Origin: Streptomyces sedi
GTDB lineage: Bacteria > Actinomycetota > Actinomycetes > Streptomycetales > Streptomycetaceae
Reading direction: 5' to 3'
Assembly (NCBI RefSeq): GCF_006335015.1
Contig: NZ_VDGT01000017.1
Coordinates: 79,391-143,390, forward strand
Length of the DNA: 64,000 bases
Under the pieces are notes generated by a model. It was not told where the DNA came from. It searched no databases and saw nothing but the letters and a program-made list of their open reading frames with translations. Shown here one piece after another: positions 16,196-24,665 of this stretch. A program made the position numbers and the translations under genes. Numbering within the stretch: position 1 is the stretch's first letter; every line of letters begins with the position of its first letter.

Positions 16196-16575
16196 CAGTG
16201 GTCCTCATTTCCCGTCAGTCGCTTCGGTGCGTTCGGTCGGATGGTTCGTTCGGTGCGGGCGGCGCGGACCACGCGGGGCCGCGCGGGCGCGGCGGCGGGC
16301 AGTTCGTCGTAGGCCGCCTCGCGGGGCAGCACGCGTGCGCCGTCCGGGGGCGTCGACAGGCCGAGCGCGTCGTTGAGTTGGTCCTCGCGCTCGACCATGC
16401 CCGCCCTCACGTCGCCGGCGAAGAGCCGCAGGCGCTTCCCGCCGGCGACGGCGCGGTCGGCGGCGCGCAGCGCGAGGCTGTCGGGTGCCAGGGCGCGCAG
16501 CTTGCGCTGGACCCTGGTGGTGGCCCACACACCGGCGGCGGCACCGGTGGTGAACCAGAACGCGCGGCGGATCAT
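16195..16575 (-). CDS. DUF6167-like protein with N-terminal membrane segment
   Basis: A 126-residue protein of unknown function. The N-terminus (RRAFWFTTGAAAGVWATTRV) is a short membrane-anchor or signal-like segment. A helical region follows, with LRLFAGDVRAGMVEREDQLNDALGL, then a Pro/Ala/Arg-rich tail. Small proteins of this type sit directly upstream of alaS across streptomycetes. It overlaps both neighbours by 1-4 bases, so it is cotranscribed with alaS. Confidence 0.82.
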   Translation of the reverse strand: MIRRAFWFTTGAAAGVWATTRVQRKLRALAPDSLALRAADRAVAGGKRLRLFAGDVRAGMVEREDQLNDALGLSTPPDGARVLPREAAYDELPAAAPARPRVVRAARTERTIRPNAPKRLTGNEDH

Positions 16576-16985
16576 CGGCGGTCGGTCCTTCCCTGACGAC
16601 GGCGGGGCGCGGGCACGCCCCGGGGTGGCGGCTCGGGCGCCGCTCTGCGGCCCAACGCGCGACGCACCCCGTACCCGAAGGCCGCGACCTTCACGAGCGG
16701 CCCGCCGAAGGTGCTGGCCACCGTGGTGGACAACGCCGAGGCGTTGGCGGCGACATCGCGCACGTCGGCGGTGATGTCGTCGACCCGCTCCAGCTGCGAC
16801 TGGGCGCTGCGCACCGTGCGGGACGCCTCGCCCAGCAGCGGCACGACGCGTTCGGTGAGCGAGCTGACCAGCTCGGTCGCCGCCCGCAGCGTCCGGGCCA
16901 ACCGGTACAGCACCACGGCCAGGAACGAGACCAGGATCGCCCAGAAGACAGCCACCAGCAGGCCGGCCACTTCGCCACCGGACAC
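16572..16985 (-). CDS. DUF948 family membrane protein
   Basis: A 137-residue protein with one N-terminal transmembrane helix (GLLVAVFWAILVSFLAVVLYRLAR) followed by a predicted coiled coil (ATELVSSLTERVVPLLGEASRTVRSAQSQLERVDDITADV), the DUF948 pattern. The C-terminus is basic and Pro-rich. The frame stays open upstream, but GTG at 16985, preceded by AGGGAAG, starts just before the helix. It is the first recognisable gene of the leftward alaS-aro run. Function is unknown. Confidence 0.83.
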   Translation of the reverse strand: MSGGEVAGLLVAVFWAILVSFLAVVLYRLARTLRAATELVSSLTERVVPLLGEASRTVRSAQSQLERVDDITADVRDVAANASALSTTVASTFGGPLVKVAAFGYGVRRALGRRAAPEPPPRGVPAPRRRQGRTDRR

Positions 16986-17175
16986 GAACGCACCGCTTCC
17001 CTCGGATGGGTAGTTTCGCCGCCTCGGGGTCGACGGTCGGCCGGCCGGAACCGGCCGGGAGGGCATTCTCCTCCCCACCGTTCTCCCCGCTCGACGGCAG
17101 GTCCCGACCCTATCGCGCTCCCCGCGCGGGCTCGTACCGCATTCCTTCGCGTCTGCCAAGAGGGACCGGCGACAA

Positions 17176-17205
17176 TTGTACGTTCTGCTTACCTACGCGT
17201 ACCCT
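17176..17205 (+). promoter_or_regulatory. Probable promoter of the STAND ATPase gene
   Basis: TTGTAC at 17176-17181 and TACCCT at 17200-17205 are separated by 18 bp and resemble a housekeeping -35/-10 pair. The predicted transcript start, 6-7 bases after the -10, falls within a few bases of the ATG at 17215. The mRNA would then be leaderless or nearly so, which fits the lack of a ribosome binding site. Confidence 0.5.
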
Positions 17206-17214
17206 GCGTGTCTT

Positions 17215-19437
17215 ATGCGAGGCTTTCAGGGGTCCGAGCCTCCGGCTCGGGAGACGGCCGGGGGGACCCGTCCGGACGGCTGCCGTCCGGGCAACCTTCC
17301 GACGGAGCTGACGAGGTTCATCGGGCGCAGCGCCGAAGTCAGCGCGCTCACGGCCGCGCTGGCCGAGGAGCGGCTGGTCACCGTCACCGGCGTCGGCGGT
17401 GTGGGGAAGTCGCGGTGCGCGCTCCAGGCCGCGCGCATTCTGCAGGAACGCTTCTGCGATGGCGTGTGGCTGGTGGAGCTCGCGGGGCTGCGCGATCCCG
17501 AACTGCTGGAGCACGCCGTGGTCGAGGCGCTCGGCGTGACCGACCAGTCGGGCCGGCCACCGTTGACCGTGCTCCTCGAACAGCTCGCCGGACGGCGGAT
17601 GTTGCTGGTGCTGGACGGGGTGGAGCACCTGGTCGAGCCGTCGGCGGCGCTGGCGCACGAGCTGCTGCGCCGGGTGCCGGGGCTGCGGGTGCTGGCCACC
17701 GGGCGGCGGCCGTTGGGCATCGTCGGCGAGCGGCTCTACCCGTTGGCGCCGATGACCGCGCCGGTGCCGACCTGCCCGGAGGCGGCGCGGGTGCCCCTCG
17801 GCGAGGCGGCCTGGCTCTTCGCCGACCGGGCGGCGGCCGTGCTGCCCGGCTTCACCATCACCCCGGAGAACCGGCGGGTGGTGGCCGAGCTCTGCCACCG
17901 GCTGGACGGCATCCCGTTGGCGCTGGAACTGGCGGCCGGCCGGCTGCGCACCCTGTCGCTGGAGCAGACGCTGCAACGACTGGACGACCGCTTCCGGCTG
18001 CTGGTCGGCGGCGGCGCGGGGGCGCCGCCGCAGCACCAGACGCTGCGCACGGCGATGGGCTGGAGCCACGAGCTGTGCACCCCGCAGCAGCGGCTGCTGT
18101 GGGCCCGACTCTCGGTCTTCGCCGGCCACTTCGACCTGGACGCCGCCGAGTACGTCTGCTCGGGGCCCGACCTGCCGGCCGACGAGGTGCTCGACGTGCT
18201 CACCGAGCTGGTGGCCCAGTCGGTGGTCAGCCGGGAGGAGGCGCCCTCCGGGGTGCGCTACCGGATACTCGACACCGTCCGCGCCTACGGGGCGGACTGG
18301 TTGGGCGCCACCGGCGACACCGACCGGCTGCGCCGCCGCCACCGCGACTGGTGCACCGGACTGGTCACCTGGTGCGAACTGGAGTGGTTCAGCCCGCGCC
18401 AGTCCGAGGTCGCGCGCCGGGTCCACGACGAACTCCCCAATCTGCGGGCCGCGTTCGAGTACGCGATGGAGGAGGACGAGGACGGCAGGTTCGGGCTGTA
18501 TCTGGCGGCGACGCTCTGGTTCTGCTGGGTGGCGTGCGGCCGGCTGGCCGAGGGCCGGCACTGGTTGGACCGGGCGCTGGCGCTGGGCACCGACCACGAG
18601 GAGACCAGGCTGCGCGCGCTGTGGGCGGTCGGATACGTGGCGGTGCTCCAGGGCGACACGGTCGCGGCCCTGACCGCGCTGAACGAGTGCCGCCAGGCGG
18701 CGGAACGCACGGGCGACGCGCGCGCCCTGGCCTACTCGCTGCACCACAGCGGGGCGTTGGCGCTGATCAACGACGAGGCGGGCGAGGCGGAGTCGCTGCT
18801 GCGCGCGGCGATGGAGCGCTACGAGGAGATCGGCGAGCTCAACAGCAACGTGCTGATAGGGCGCGTGAAGCTGTCCATGGCGATGGCCTTCCAGGGCGAC
18901 ATCGCGGGCGCGGCGGCGCTCTGCGAGGAGGTGCGCGACGTCTGCGAGGAGCACGGCGAGCAGTGGGCGCGCTCCTACGCGCTGCACGTCCTGGGGTTCG
19001 CCGCCTGGTCGGACGGCGACACGGCGGGGGCGCGACGGATCCTGGAGGAGTCGCTGCCGGTCAACTACGCGTTCCGCGACCTGGTGGGCACGGTCTTCGC
19101 GCTGGAGCTGCTGGCCGGGATCACCGCCAGCGAGGGGGACGCGGCCGAGGCGGCCGTGCTCCAGGGGGCGGCGGCGCGGCTGTGGCGCTCGGTGGGGATG
19201 CCGCTCTTCGGGTCGGAGTACTTCAACGACCCGCACGCGCGCAGCGCCGAGCAGGTGGCCGAGCTGCTGGGCAAGACGCGCTTCCGCGAGTGCCTGCGGG
19301 AGGGCGAGCGGTTGGACACGGATGCCGCCGTGGCCAGGGCGCTGCGGGTGCGGGGCGGCGCGTCGGCCGCCCCGCGGCCGGTGCTGGCCGGCCCGCCGCC
19401 TCCGCCGGGGGCGGAGCGGCGGGCGGCGCCGCAGTGA
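17215..19437 (+). CDS. STAND-family (AfsR/MalT-like) ATPase with TPR-like repeats
   Basis: The 740-residue protein has an NB-ARC type nucleotide-binding domain: Walker A GVGGVGKS at 59-66, Walker B LLVLDGVEH ending near residue 138, and GIPLALELAAGR of the GxP motif near 240. A long helical C-terminal half (about 400-710) resembles tetratricopeptide repeats. No N-terminal SARP domain or C-terminal LuxR helix-turn-helix is visible, although relatives often carry one. It may therefore act through a partner. The ATG at 17215 has no Shine-Dalgarno sequence. It is a single gene, convergent with rpsD. Confidence 0.88.
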   Translation: MRGFQGSEPPARETAGGTRPDGCRPGNLPTELTRFIGRSAEVSALTAALAEERLVTVTGVGGVGKSRCALQAARILQERFCDGVWLVELAGLRDPELLEHAVVEALGVTDQSGRPPLTVLLEQLAGRRMLLVLDGVEHLVEPSAALAHELLRRVPGLRVLATGRRPLGIVGERLYPLAPMTAPVPTCPEAARVPLGEAAWLFADRAAAVLPGFTITPENRRVVAELCHRLDGIPLALELAAGRLRTLSLEQTLQRLDDRFRLLVGGGAGAPPQHQTLRTAMGWSHELCTPQQRLLWARLSVFAGHFDLDAAEYVCSGPDLPADEVLDVLTELVAQSVVSREEAPSGVRYRILDTVRAYGADWLGATGDTDRLRRRHRDWCTGLVTWCELEWFSPRQSEVARRVHDELPNLRAAFEYAMEEDEDGRFGLYLAATLWFCWVACGRLAEGRHWLDRALALGTDHEETRLRALWAVGYVAVLQGDTVAALTALNECRQAAERTGDARALAYSLHHSGALALINDEAGEAESLLRAAMERYEEIGELNSNVLIGRVKLSMAMAFQGDIAGAAALCEEVRDVCEEHGEQWARSYALHVLGFAAWSDGDTAGARRILEESLPVNYAFRDLVGTVFALELLAGITASEGDAAEAAVLQGAAARLWRSVGMPLFGSEYFNDPHARSAEQVAELLGKTRFRECLREGERLDTDAAVARALRVRGGASAAPRPVLAGPPPPPGAERRAAPQ

Positions 19438-19495
19438 GCGCGGGGGCCGTGCGTCCCGTGGAACGCGGCCCGTCGTGCGCGCCCGCCGAACGGCG

Positions 19496-20110
19496 TCAGC
19501 GGCCGGCGTAGTACTCGACGACGAGCTGCTCGTCGCAGATGACCGGGATCTCCCCGCGGTTCGGGTTGCGGTCCAGGCGGAACGCCAACGCCGGCAGGTT
19601 CACCTGGAGGTAGCGCGGGGTCTCGCCCTCGCCCGCGTAGCCGCCCTCGCGCGCCACCTGGAAGGGGTGCTTGTCGCGGCTGCGCTCGCGCACGCTGATC
19701 ACGTCGTCGGGCCTCACCCGGAAGGAGGGCTTGTCGACCTTGCGGTCGTTGACGGCGATGTGGCCGTGGACGACCATCTGGCGGGCCTGGTAGATCGTGC
19801 GCGCCAGGCCCGAGCGGAGCACGAGGGCGTCCAGCCGCCGCTCCAACTCGACGATCAGCGCTTCGCCGGCCTTGCCGGTGACCTTGCGGGCGCGGTCGTA
19901 GGCGCGCACCATCTGGCGCTCGCTGATGTCGTACTGGGCGCGCAGGCGCTGCTTCTCCAGCAGCCGGACCTTGTAGTCGCTGTTCTGCTTGCGCCCACGG
20001 CCGTGCTCACCCGGCGGGTAGGGGCGCTTCTCGAAGTACTTGACCGCCTTCGGGGTGAGCGCGATGCCGAGTGCGCGCGACTTCTTGACCTTGGGACGCG
20101 ACTGGTTCAC
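19496..20110 (-). CDS. rpsD: 30S ribosomal protein S4 (zinc-independent form)
   Basis: Primary 16S rRNA-binding protein of the small subunit. The 204-residue product has the S4 RNA-binding domain (LDALVLRSGLARTIYQARQMVVHGHI around residues 94-120). The N-terminal region (KVKKSRALGIALTPKAVKYFEKRPYPPG) lacks the cysteines of the zinc-binding form; the only Cys is near the C-terminus. It starts at GTG 20110 with GGAGG upstream. It stands alone rather than in the rpsM-rpsK-rpoA operon, as in streptomycetes. An iron box lies 24 bp upstream, shared with the divergent gene. Confidence 0.97.
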   Translation of the reverse strand: MNQSRPKVKKSRALGIALTPKAVKYFEKRPYPPGEHGRGRKQNSDYKVRLLEKQRLRAQYDISERQMVRAYDRARKVTGKAGEALIVELERRLDALVLRSGLARTIYQARQMVVHGHIAVNDRKVDKPSFRVRPDDVISVRERSRDKHPFQVAREGGYAGEGETPRYLQVNLPALAFRLDRNPNRGEIPVICDEQLVVEYYAGR

Positions 20111-20133
20111 GTGGAACGAACCTCCGTAGTAAG

Positions 20134-20152
20134 TTAGGTGAGCCTTACCTTA
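20134..20152. promoter_or_regulatory. Iron box (DmdR/IdeR-type operator)
   Basis: TTAGGTGAGCCTTACCTTA matches the actinobacterial iron box TTAGGTTAGGCTAACCTAA at 15 of 19 positions and keeps the dyad TTAGGT...ACCT. It ends 14 bp before the DUF2470 gene start and begins 24 bp from the rpsD start. DmdR1/IdeR repressors bind such sites with ferrous iron, so at least the DUF2470 gene is probably induced under iron limitation. Confidence 0.85.
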
Positions 20153-20166
20153 GCTGAGGAGCGCGC

Positions 20167-21009
20167 ATGATTCGACCTGGGAGTCCCCTGCCCGACACCG
20201 GAAACCGGAGCCGGGAGACGGGCCAGCCGCGTCCCACGGAGGATGCCCGACAGCCGACGGCCGCCGAGCGGGTGCGCACCCTGGTGGAGTCGAACGCGTC
20301 GGCCACCCTCACCATTCCGGGCGCTGAGCGGGACACCTTCGACAATCCAGTCCCCAGTGTGCCGGAGGCCCGGGCCGTCACCCCACGCGGGGACGTCCTT
20401 CTGCTGGTGCCGGCGGACTCCCTGGCAGGCCGGACGGCGGTACACGCCCAACACGACGAGATGACCGCCGTGATGGAAATCACAGACGTCGCGCCGGTTT
20501 CGGTGCCCCAGCGCATCAGAGGGAAGGCGTGGGTCGCCGGCTGGCTGACGGCGGTGCCGGCCGAGGAGAGCGGCGCCTGCCGCCGGCTACTGGCCAGGGC
20601 CCATCCGGCCGGGCCGACGCCGGGGGCCGCGTGGACACTGCTGCGGCTGGAGCCCGGCGAGGCGTATGTCGACGACCTGTGGGGCCAGGAGCCGGTGGAG
20701 CCGGACGAGTTCGCCGAGGCCACCGCCGACCCGCTGGCCCGCCACGAGGCGGAGCTGCTGCAACACCTGGCGGCCAGCCACCAGGACCAACTCGGCTCGC
20801 TCTGCCGCCTGCTGGGCGACGCGGCGCCGGACGCCCCCCGCGACGCCGGGCTGAGCGTCGCCCCGCTCAGCCTGGACCGCTTCGGCCTCCGGCTGCGCTG
20901 CCGCGCCGCGGAACGCTGCTTCGACGCACGCTTCGACTTCGCCGAACCGGTCACGGACCTGGGCCAGTTGCGCCGCGCCATGCGCTGGCTCTTCGAATCC
21001 GCGGGGTAG
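20167..21009 (+). CDS. DUF2470 / HugZ-like protein under iron control
   Basis: A 280-residue protein. Residues about 30-180 look like the split-barrel flavin/heme-binding fold of the pyridoxamine oxidase superfamily (ATLTIPGAERDT, GDVLLLVPADS, RIRGKAWVAGWL). The C-terminal part (ADPLARHEAELLQHLAASHQDQLGSLC and onward) is the DUF2470 domain found in HugZ heme oxygenases. Haem binding or degradation for iron recovery is the best inference. The start is ATG at 20167 after GAGGAG. The iron box directly upstream supports a role in iron or haem metabolism. It is a single gene followed by hairpin repeats. Confidence 0.87.
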   Translation: MIRPGSPLPDTGNRSRETGQPRPTEDARQPTAAERVRTLVESNASATLTIPGAERDTFDNPVPSVPEARAVTPRGDVLLLVPADSLAGRTAVHAQHDEMTAVMEITDVAPVSVPQRIRGKAWVAGWLTAVPAEESGACRRLLARAHPAGPTPGAAWTLLRLEPGEAYVDDLWGQEPVEPDEFAEATADPLARHEAELLQHLAASHQDQLGSLCRLLGDAAPDAPRDAGLSVAPLSLDRFGLRLRCRAAERCFDARFDFAEPVTDLGQLRRAMRWLFESAG

Positions 21010-21027
21010 CCCTCCGGGCGGGTTGGG

Positions 21028-21327
21028 GACGACCACGGAGCCGCGTGGCGCGGTGAGTCGTCGACCGCGACACACACCCGGCCACCCGCGCAGTTCCCCG
21101 CGCCCCCAAGCACCCGACCGCCGCCACCAACACGCGGCAACGAACCAGCACGACAGGCACCCCCACAGGGGCGCGGGGAACTGCGCGGTGCACCCACGAC
21201 GAGCCGCAGACGACCACGGAGCCGCATGGCGCGGTGAGTTGTCGACCGCGCCCGGCCCGCGGGAAAAACGACCACAGCACCACGCCAAGCCCCCCGCAGG
21301 GGGCCTGGGGGCGCGGGGAACTGCGCG
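21028..21327. repeat. Intergenic repeat array between the DUF2470 gene and rarA
   Basis: The roughly 400-bp spacer 21010-21415 contains no gene. It holds two direct copies, 181 bp apart (from 21028 and 21209), of a roughly 40-bp element. The first folds as GACGAC...CCGCG-tgg-CGCGG...GTCGTC (21028-21062) and may terminate the upstream gene. Three copies of the core GGGGCGCGGGGAACTGCGCG or its inverse complement lie at 21087-21106 (inverse), 21168-21187 and 21308-21327. The same core recurs in three other spacers of the window. Confidence 0.85.
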
Positions 21328-21415
21328 GTGCGTCCACGACGGGGGAAAGACGACCACGACACCAGCACCGACCGCCGCCACCACCGCGCGGCAAGCGCCC
21401 CAGCGCCTCAGCGCC

Positions 21416-22765
21416 TCAGCGGTCGGAGAGACGCTCGCGCACCCGCTCCAGAACGTCCGCGTAGCGGGCCTCCGCTCCGTGGCGGGTGGGTTGGTAGTAC
21501 CGCTTGCCGTCCACCGCGTCCGGAGCGTACTGCTGGGCGGCGATGCCGCCCGGCAGGTCGTGCGGGTACTGGTACTCCGCACCGTGGCCGAGCTTCTGGG
21601 CGCCCTTGTAGTGGCTGTCCCGCAGGTGCGCGGGAACCGGGCCGGCCAGGCCGGCGCGCACGTCCGCCTGGGCCGCGCCGATGGCGACCACCGCCGCGTT
21701 GGACTTGGGGGCCAGGGCCAGCGCGATGGTCGCCTGACTCAGCGTGATCGCCGCCTCGGGGAAGCCGATCAACGCCACGGCCTGCGCGGCGGCCACCGCC
21801 GTGGTCAGCGCCGTCGGGTCGGCCATGCCGATGTCCTCGCTGGCCGAGATCATCAGTCGGCGGGCGATGAACCTCGGGTCCTCCCCCGCCTCGATCATCC
21901 GCGCCAGGTAGTGCAGCGCGGCGTCCACGTCCGAGCCCCTGATGGACTTGATCAACGCGCTGGCCACGTCGTAGTGCTGGTCACCGTCCCGGTCGTAGGC
22001 GACGGCCGCCCGGTCCACCGCGGCCTCCAGCGTGGTGAGCGCGATCTCGGACTCGCCCTCCGAAAGCGCCGCACCCGCCCCCGCCTCCAGCGCGGTCAGC
22101 GCCCGGCGCGCGTCCCCGCCGGCGATCCGCAGCAGGTGCGCCTCCGTCTCCTCCGGCAGCGTCACCGCCCCGCCCAACCCCCGCTCGTCGGCGACCGCGC
22201 GGCGCAGCAGCCCCCGCAGGTCGTCCTCGGTCAGCGGCTCCAGCGTCAGCAGCAGCGAGCGGGAGAGCAGCGGGGAGATCACCGAGAAGTAGGGGTTCTC
22301 CGTGGTGGCGGCGATCAGCGTGACCCAGCGGTTCTCCACGGCGGGCAGCAGCGAGTCCTGCTGCGCCTTGCTGAAGCGGTGGATCTCGTCGAGGAAGAGC
22401 ACCGTCTCCTTGCCGAAGCCGCCCGAGCTGCGCCGCGCGCCGTCGATGACGGCGCGGACCTCCTTGACCCCCGCGGTGATCGCCGACAGCTCGACGAAGC
22501 GCTTCTCCGTGGCCTGGCTGACGACGTACGCCAGCGTCGTCTTCCCCGTCCCCGGGGGGCCCCAGAGGATGACGGAGGAGGGTCCCGCGGGACCGCCCCC
22601 GCCCTCGCCGACCAGGCGGCGCAACGGCGAGCCGGGGCGCAGCAGATGGTGCTGCCCCAGCACCTCGTCCAGGCCCCTGGGACGCATCCGCACGGCCAAC
22701 GGGCGGGCCGCGGGGACCCGCTCGGCGCGGTCCTCGGCGGCGGCGGTGAACAGATCGTGCTCCAC
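21416..22765 (-). CDS. rarA: Replication-associated recombination protein A (RarA/MgsA AAA+ ATPase)
   Basis: Clamp-loader-like ATPase acting at stalled replication forks. The 449-residue protein has RPRGLDEVLGQHHLL near residue 30, Walker A GPPGTGKTT, Walker B VLFLDEIHRFSKAQQD, sensor 1 IAATTENPYFSV and the C-terminal tetramerisation region with DPRFIARRLMISASEDIGMADP. Length is normal. It is a single leftward gene. The end at 21416 lies just after the repeat array. Confidence 0.96.
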   Translation of the reverse strand: MEHDLFTAAAEDRAERVPAARPLAVRMRPRGLDEVLGQHHLLRPGSPLRRLVGEGGGGPAGPSSVILWGPPGTGKTTLAYVVSQATEKRFVELSAITAGVKEVRAVIDGARRSSGGFGKETVLFLDEIHRFSKAQQDSLLPAVENRWVTLIAATTENPYFSVISPLLSRSLLLTLEPLTEDDLRGLLRRAVADERGLGGAVTLPEETEAHLLRIAGGDARRALTALEAGAGAALSEGESEIALTTLEAAVDRAAVAYDRDGDQHYDVASALIKSIRGSDVDAALHYLARMIEAGEDPRFIARRLMISASEDIGMADPTALTTAVAAAQAVALIGFPEAAITLSQATIALALAPKSNAAVVAIGAAQADVRAGLAGPVPAHLRDSHYKGAQKLGHGAEYQYPHDLPGGIAAQQYAPDAVDGKRYYQPTRHGAEARYADVLERVRERLSDR

Positions 22766-22835
22766 GTCTCCCGACCCTAAGCCACGGCACCGACAACGGC
22801 CGAGGCCGGACGGCCGGGACCCGGAAGGCCGCGGG

Positions 22836-23489
22836 TCAGCTGGTCCAGAAGTCCCACCAGCGCGTCAGGATCAGCATCCCGATCACGCCGACGTGCACCG
22901 TCGGGAAGAGCCAGTGGAACTCCTCCAGCACGCTCCGCACGCCGCGCGGCGCGGGCAGGAAGCCCTGACGCACGTTGAACCAGGTCGTGTACCAGAACAT
23001 CACGATGGTGGCGACCCAGGCGAGGCAGCACCACAGGCACAGCGCGTTGATCTCGTAGAGCGACTGGTACATCAGCCAGGTGCAGAAGGCGACGCCGAAG
23101 AGCGTGCCGGCCTGGAGGCCGAGCCAGAACCAGCGCCGGTACCGCGCGCCGGCCAGCAGCCCCATGCCGATGGCGATGACCATGCCGTAGGTGACCATCC
23201 CCAGCATCGGGTTGGGGAAGCCGAAGACCTCGGCCTGGTCGCTCTCCATGATCGAGCCGCAGGAGACCACCGGGTTGAAGCTGCACGCCGGGGTGAAGTC
23301 GGGGTCTTCCAGCAGATGGAACTTGTCGAGCGTGATGACCCAGGCGGCCAGCAGGCCGGCGAAGCCGGCGACCACCAGCGTCAGGGCGAACGCGCGCCCC
23401 GCGCCGACGGGTCCCTCGCCGCCGTCCCCTTCGCTCCGCGCGGGATCCTCGTCCGCGCGCACCTCGTCCACCGCCGAGTCTGCTGCCAT
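22836..23489 (-). CDS. Vitamin K epoxide reductase (VKOR) family membrane protein
   Basis: Quinone-linked membrane oxidoreductase that, in Actinobacteria, reoxidises DsbA-like proteins for disulfide formation. The 217-residue product has about five transmembrane helices. The catalytic CLWC motif is at C151/C154, and the loop cysteines C69 and C77 (ACSFNPVVSCGS) are the expected shuttle pair. The start is ATG at 23489; the acidic N-terminus is cytoplasmic. No DsbA partner is adjacent, although a cytosolic-type DsbA-like gene lies at 48.7 kb. Confidence 0.92.
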   Translation of the reverse strand: MAADSAVDEVRADEDPARSEGDGGEGPVGAGRAFALTLVVAGFAGLLAAWVITLDKFHLLEDPDFTPACSFNPVVSCGSIMESDQAEVFGFPNPMLGMVTYGMVIAIGMGLLAGARYRRWFWLGLQAGTLFGVAFCTWLMYQSLYEINALCLWCCLAWVATIVMFWYTTWFNVRQGFLPAPRGVRSVLEEFHWLFPTVHVGVIGMLILTRWWDFWTS

Positions 23490-23746
23490 GTCGCCTATCC
23501 GCTCCGTCGTCCGCGCTGCCTGGCCAGGGGCCCACCATTCTGTACCAGTCAACCGGGCCCGGCGTAAGGGCGCCGTCAAAGTCCCGGGCCGCGGAGGCCA
23601 CTTCCGCCCCGGTACGCCCCGTGATGCGCCCTGGGACGGACGGTCACCGAATTCGCCTCCGCGGAGGAACGCCGAGGCGTGAGGTTGACCCGCGAACGCC
23701 CGGAGTGCGCCCGCGGCGCGCCCGGTAGGGAACGGCACGCTTCCGG

Positions 23747-24463
23747 TCACAGCCCCCTGCGGGGCGGCGCCTCCGTGTCGGGCCGGGCGAGCCCGGCGGC
23801 GGCCTGGCGGAGGAACGGGTTGGCCGCGCGCTCCCTGCCGATGGTGGTCTGCTGGCCGTGCCCGGCCAGCACCACGGTGGAGTCGTCCAGCGGCAGGCAG
23901 ACGCGGGCCAGCGAGCGCATGATCGCCTCGGAGTCGCCCCCCGGCAGGTCCGTGCGCCCGATGGCGCCGGCGAAGAGCAGGTCGCCGGAGAAGAACACCG
24001 GGGGCACGTCGGCCCGTTCGGGGGTCTCGAAGGTCACCGAGCCCGGCGTGTGGCCCGGCGCGTGCGCCACCGTGAAGTCCAGGCCGGCGAGCGAGAGCGT
24101 GGCGCCGTCGGTCAGCTCCCGCAGGTCGTCGGGCTCGCCGACGGTCAACTCCCCCAGCAGCGGCTGCCCGATGGTCGCGCCGAGCGCCTTCTCCGGGTCG
24201 CCGAGCATGTAGCGGTCGTCGGGGTGGATCCACGCCGGCACGTCGTGGGCGCCGCAGACCGGGATGACGGAGGCCACGTGGTCGAGGTGTCCGTGGGTGA
24301 GGATCACCGCCGTCGGCTTCAGCCGGTGGCGGGCGATGGTCTCCTCGACGCCGGGCGCCGCGCGGTGCCCCGGGTCGATGATCACGCACTCCTCGCCGGC
24401 GGCGGGGGCGACCAGATAGCAGTTGGTTCCCCAGGCGCCTGAGGGGAAGCCTGCGATGAGCAA
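23747..24463 (-). CDS. MBL-fold metallo-hydrolase (glyoxalase II-like)
   Basis: Zinc hydrolase of the glyoxalase II group, probably acting on thioesters. The 238-residue protein has the metal motif HGHLDH at H57-H62, AHAPGHTPGSVTF with the third ligand His, FFSGDLLFAGAIGRTDL with the bridging Asp, and LAGHGQQTT near the end. It begins at TTG 24463 with GAGAGGG about six bases upstream; no better start is visible. In streptomycetes this gene lies divergently beside the cyclophilin gene and near relA, as here. The physiological substrate is not known. Confidence 0.92.
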   Translation of the reverse strand: MLIAGFPSGAWGTNCYLVAPAAGEECVIIDPGHRAAPGVEETIARHRLKPTAVILTHGHLDHVASVIPVCGAHDVPAWIHPDDRYMLGDPEKALGATIGQPLLGELTVGEPDDLRELTDGATLSLAGLDFTVAHAPGHTPGSVTFETPERADVPPVFFSGDLLFAGAIGRTDLPGGDSEAIMRSLARVCLPLDDSTVVLAGHGQQTTIGRERAANPFLRQAAAGLARPDTEAPPRRGL

Positions 24464-24612
24464 GGGTGGCCCTCTCGATGGGTCGTCGGGCGGATGCGCC
24501 CGAAGCCTACCGGCGGCGGTGCGCGACGGGCGAACCCGTATACGGTGACGCCTGGCGCGGGGTGCGCGCGTTCGGCGGGTTCTTTACGCCGAAGGCGTCT
24601 TTCGAGATGGCT

Positions 24613-24655
24613 TCTGAACAAGTCTCTGAACAAGTCTGAGTGACTTCTGAACAAG
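24613..24655 (+). repeat. Three TCTGAACAAG direct repeats before the cyclophilin gene
   Basis: TCTGAACAAG occurs at 24613-24622, 24625-24634 and 24646-24655, an AT-rich patch in very GC-rich DNA. Spacings are 12 and 21 bp. The last copy abuts the GGGAGAG ribosome binding site of the downstream gene. They could be a regulator or RNA-level control site, or a local duplication. Confidence 0.85.
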
Positions 24656-24665
24656 GGAGAGCGCG

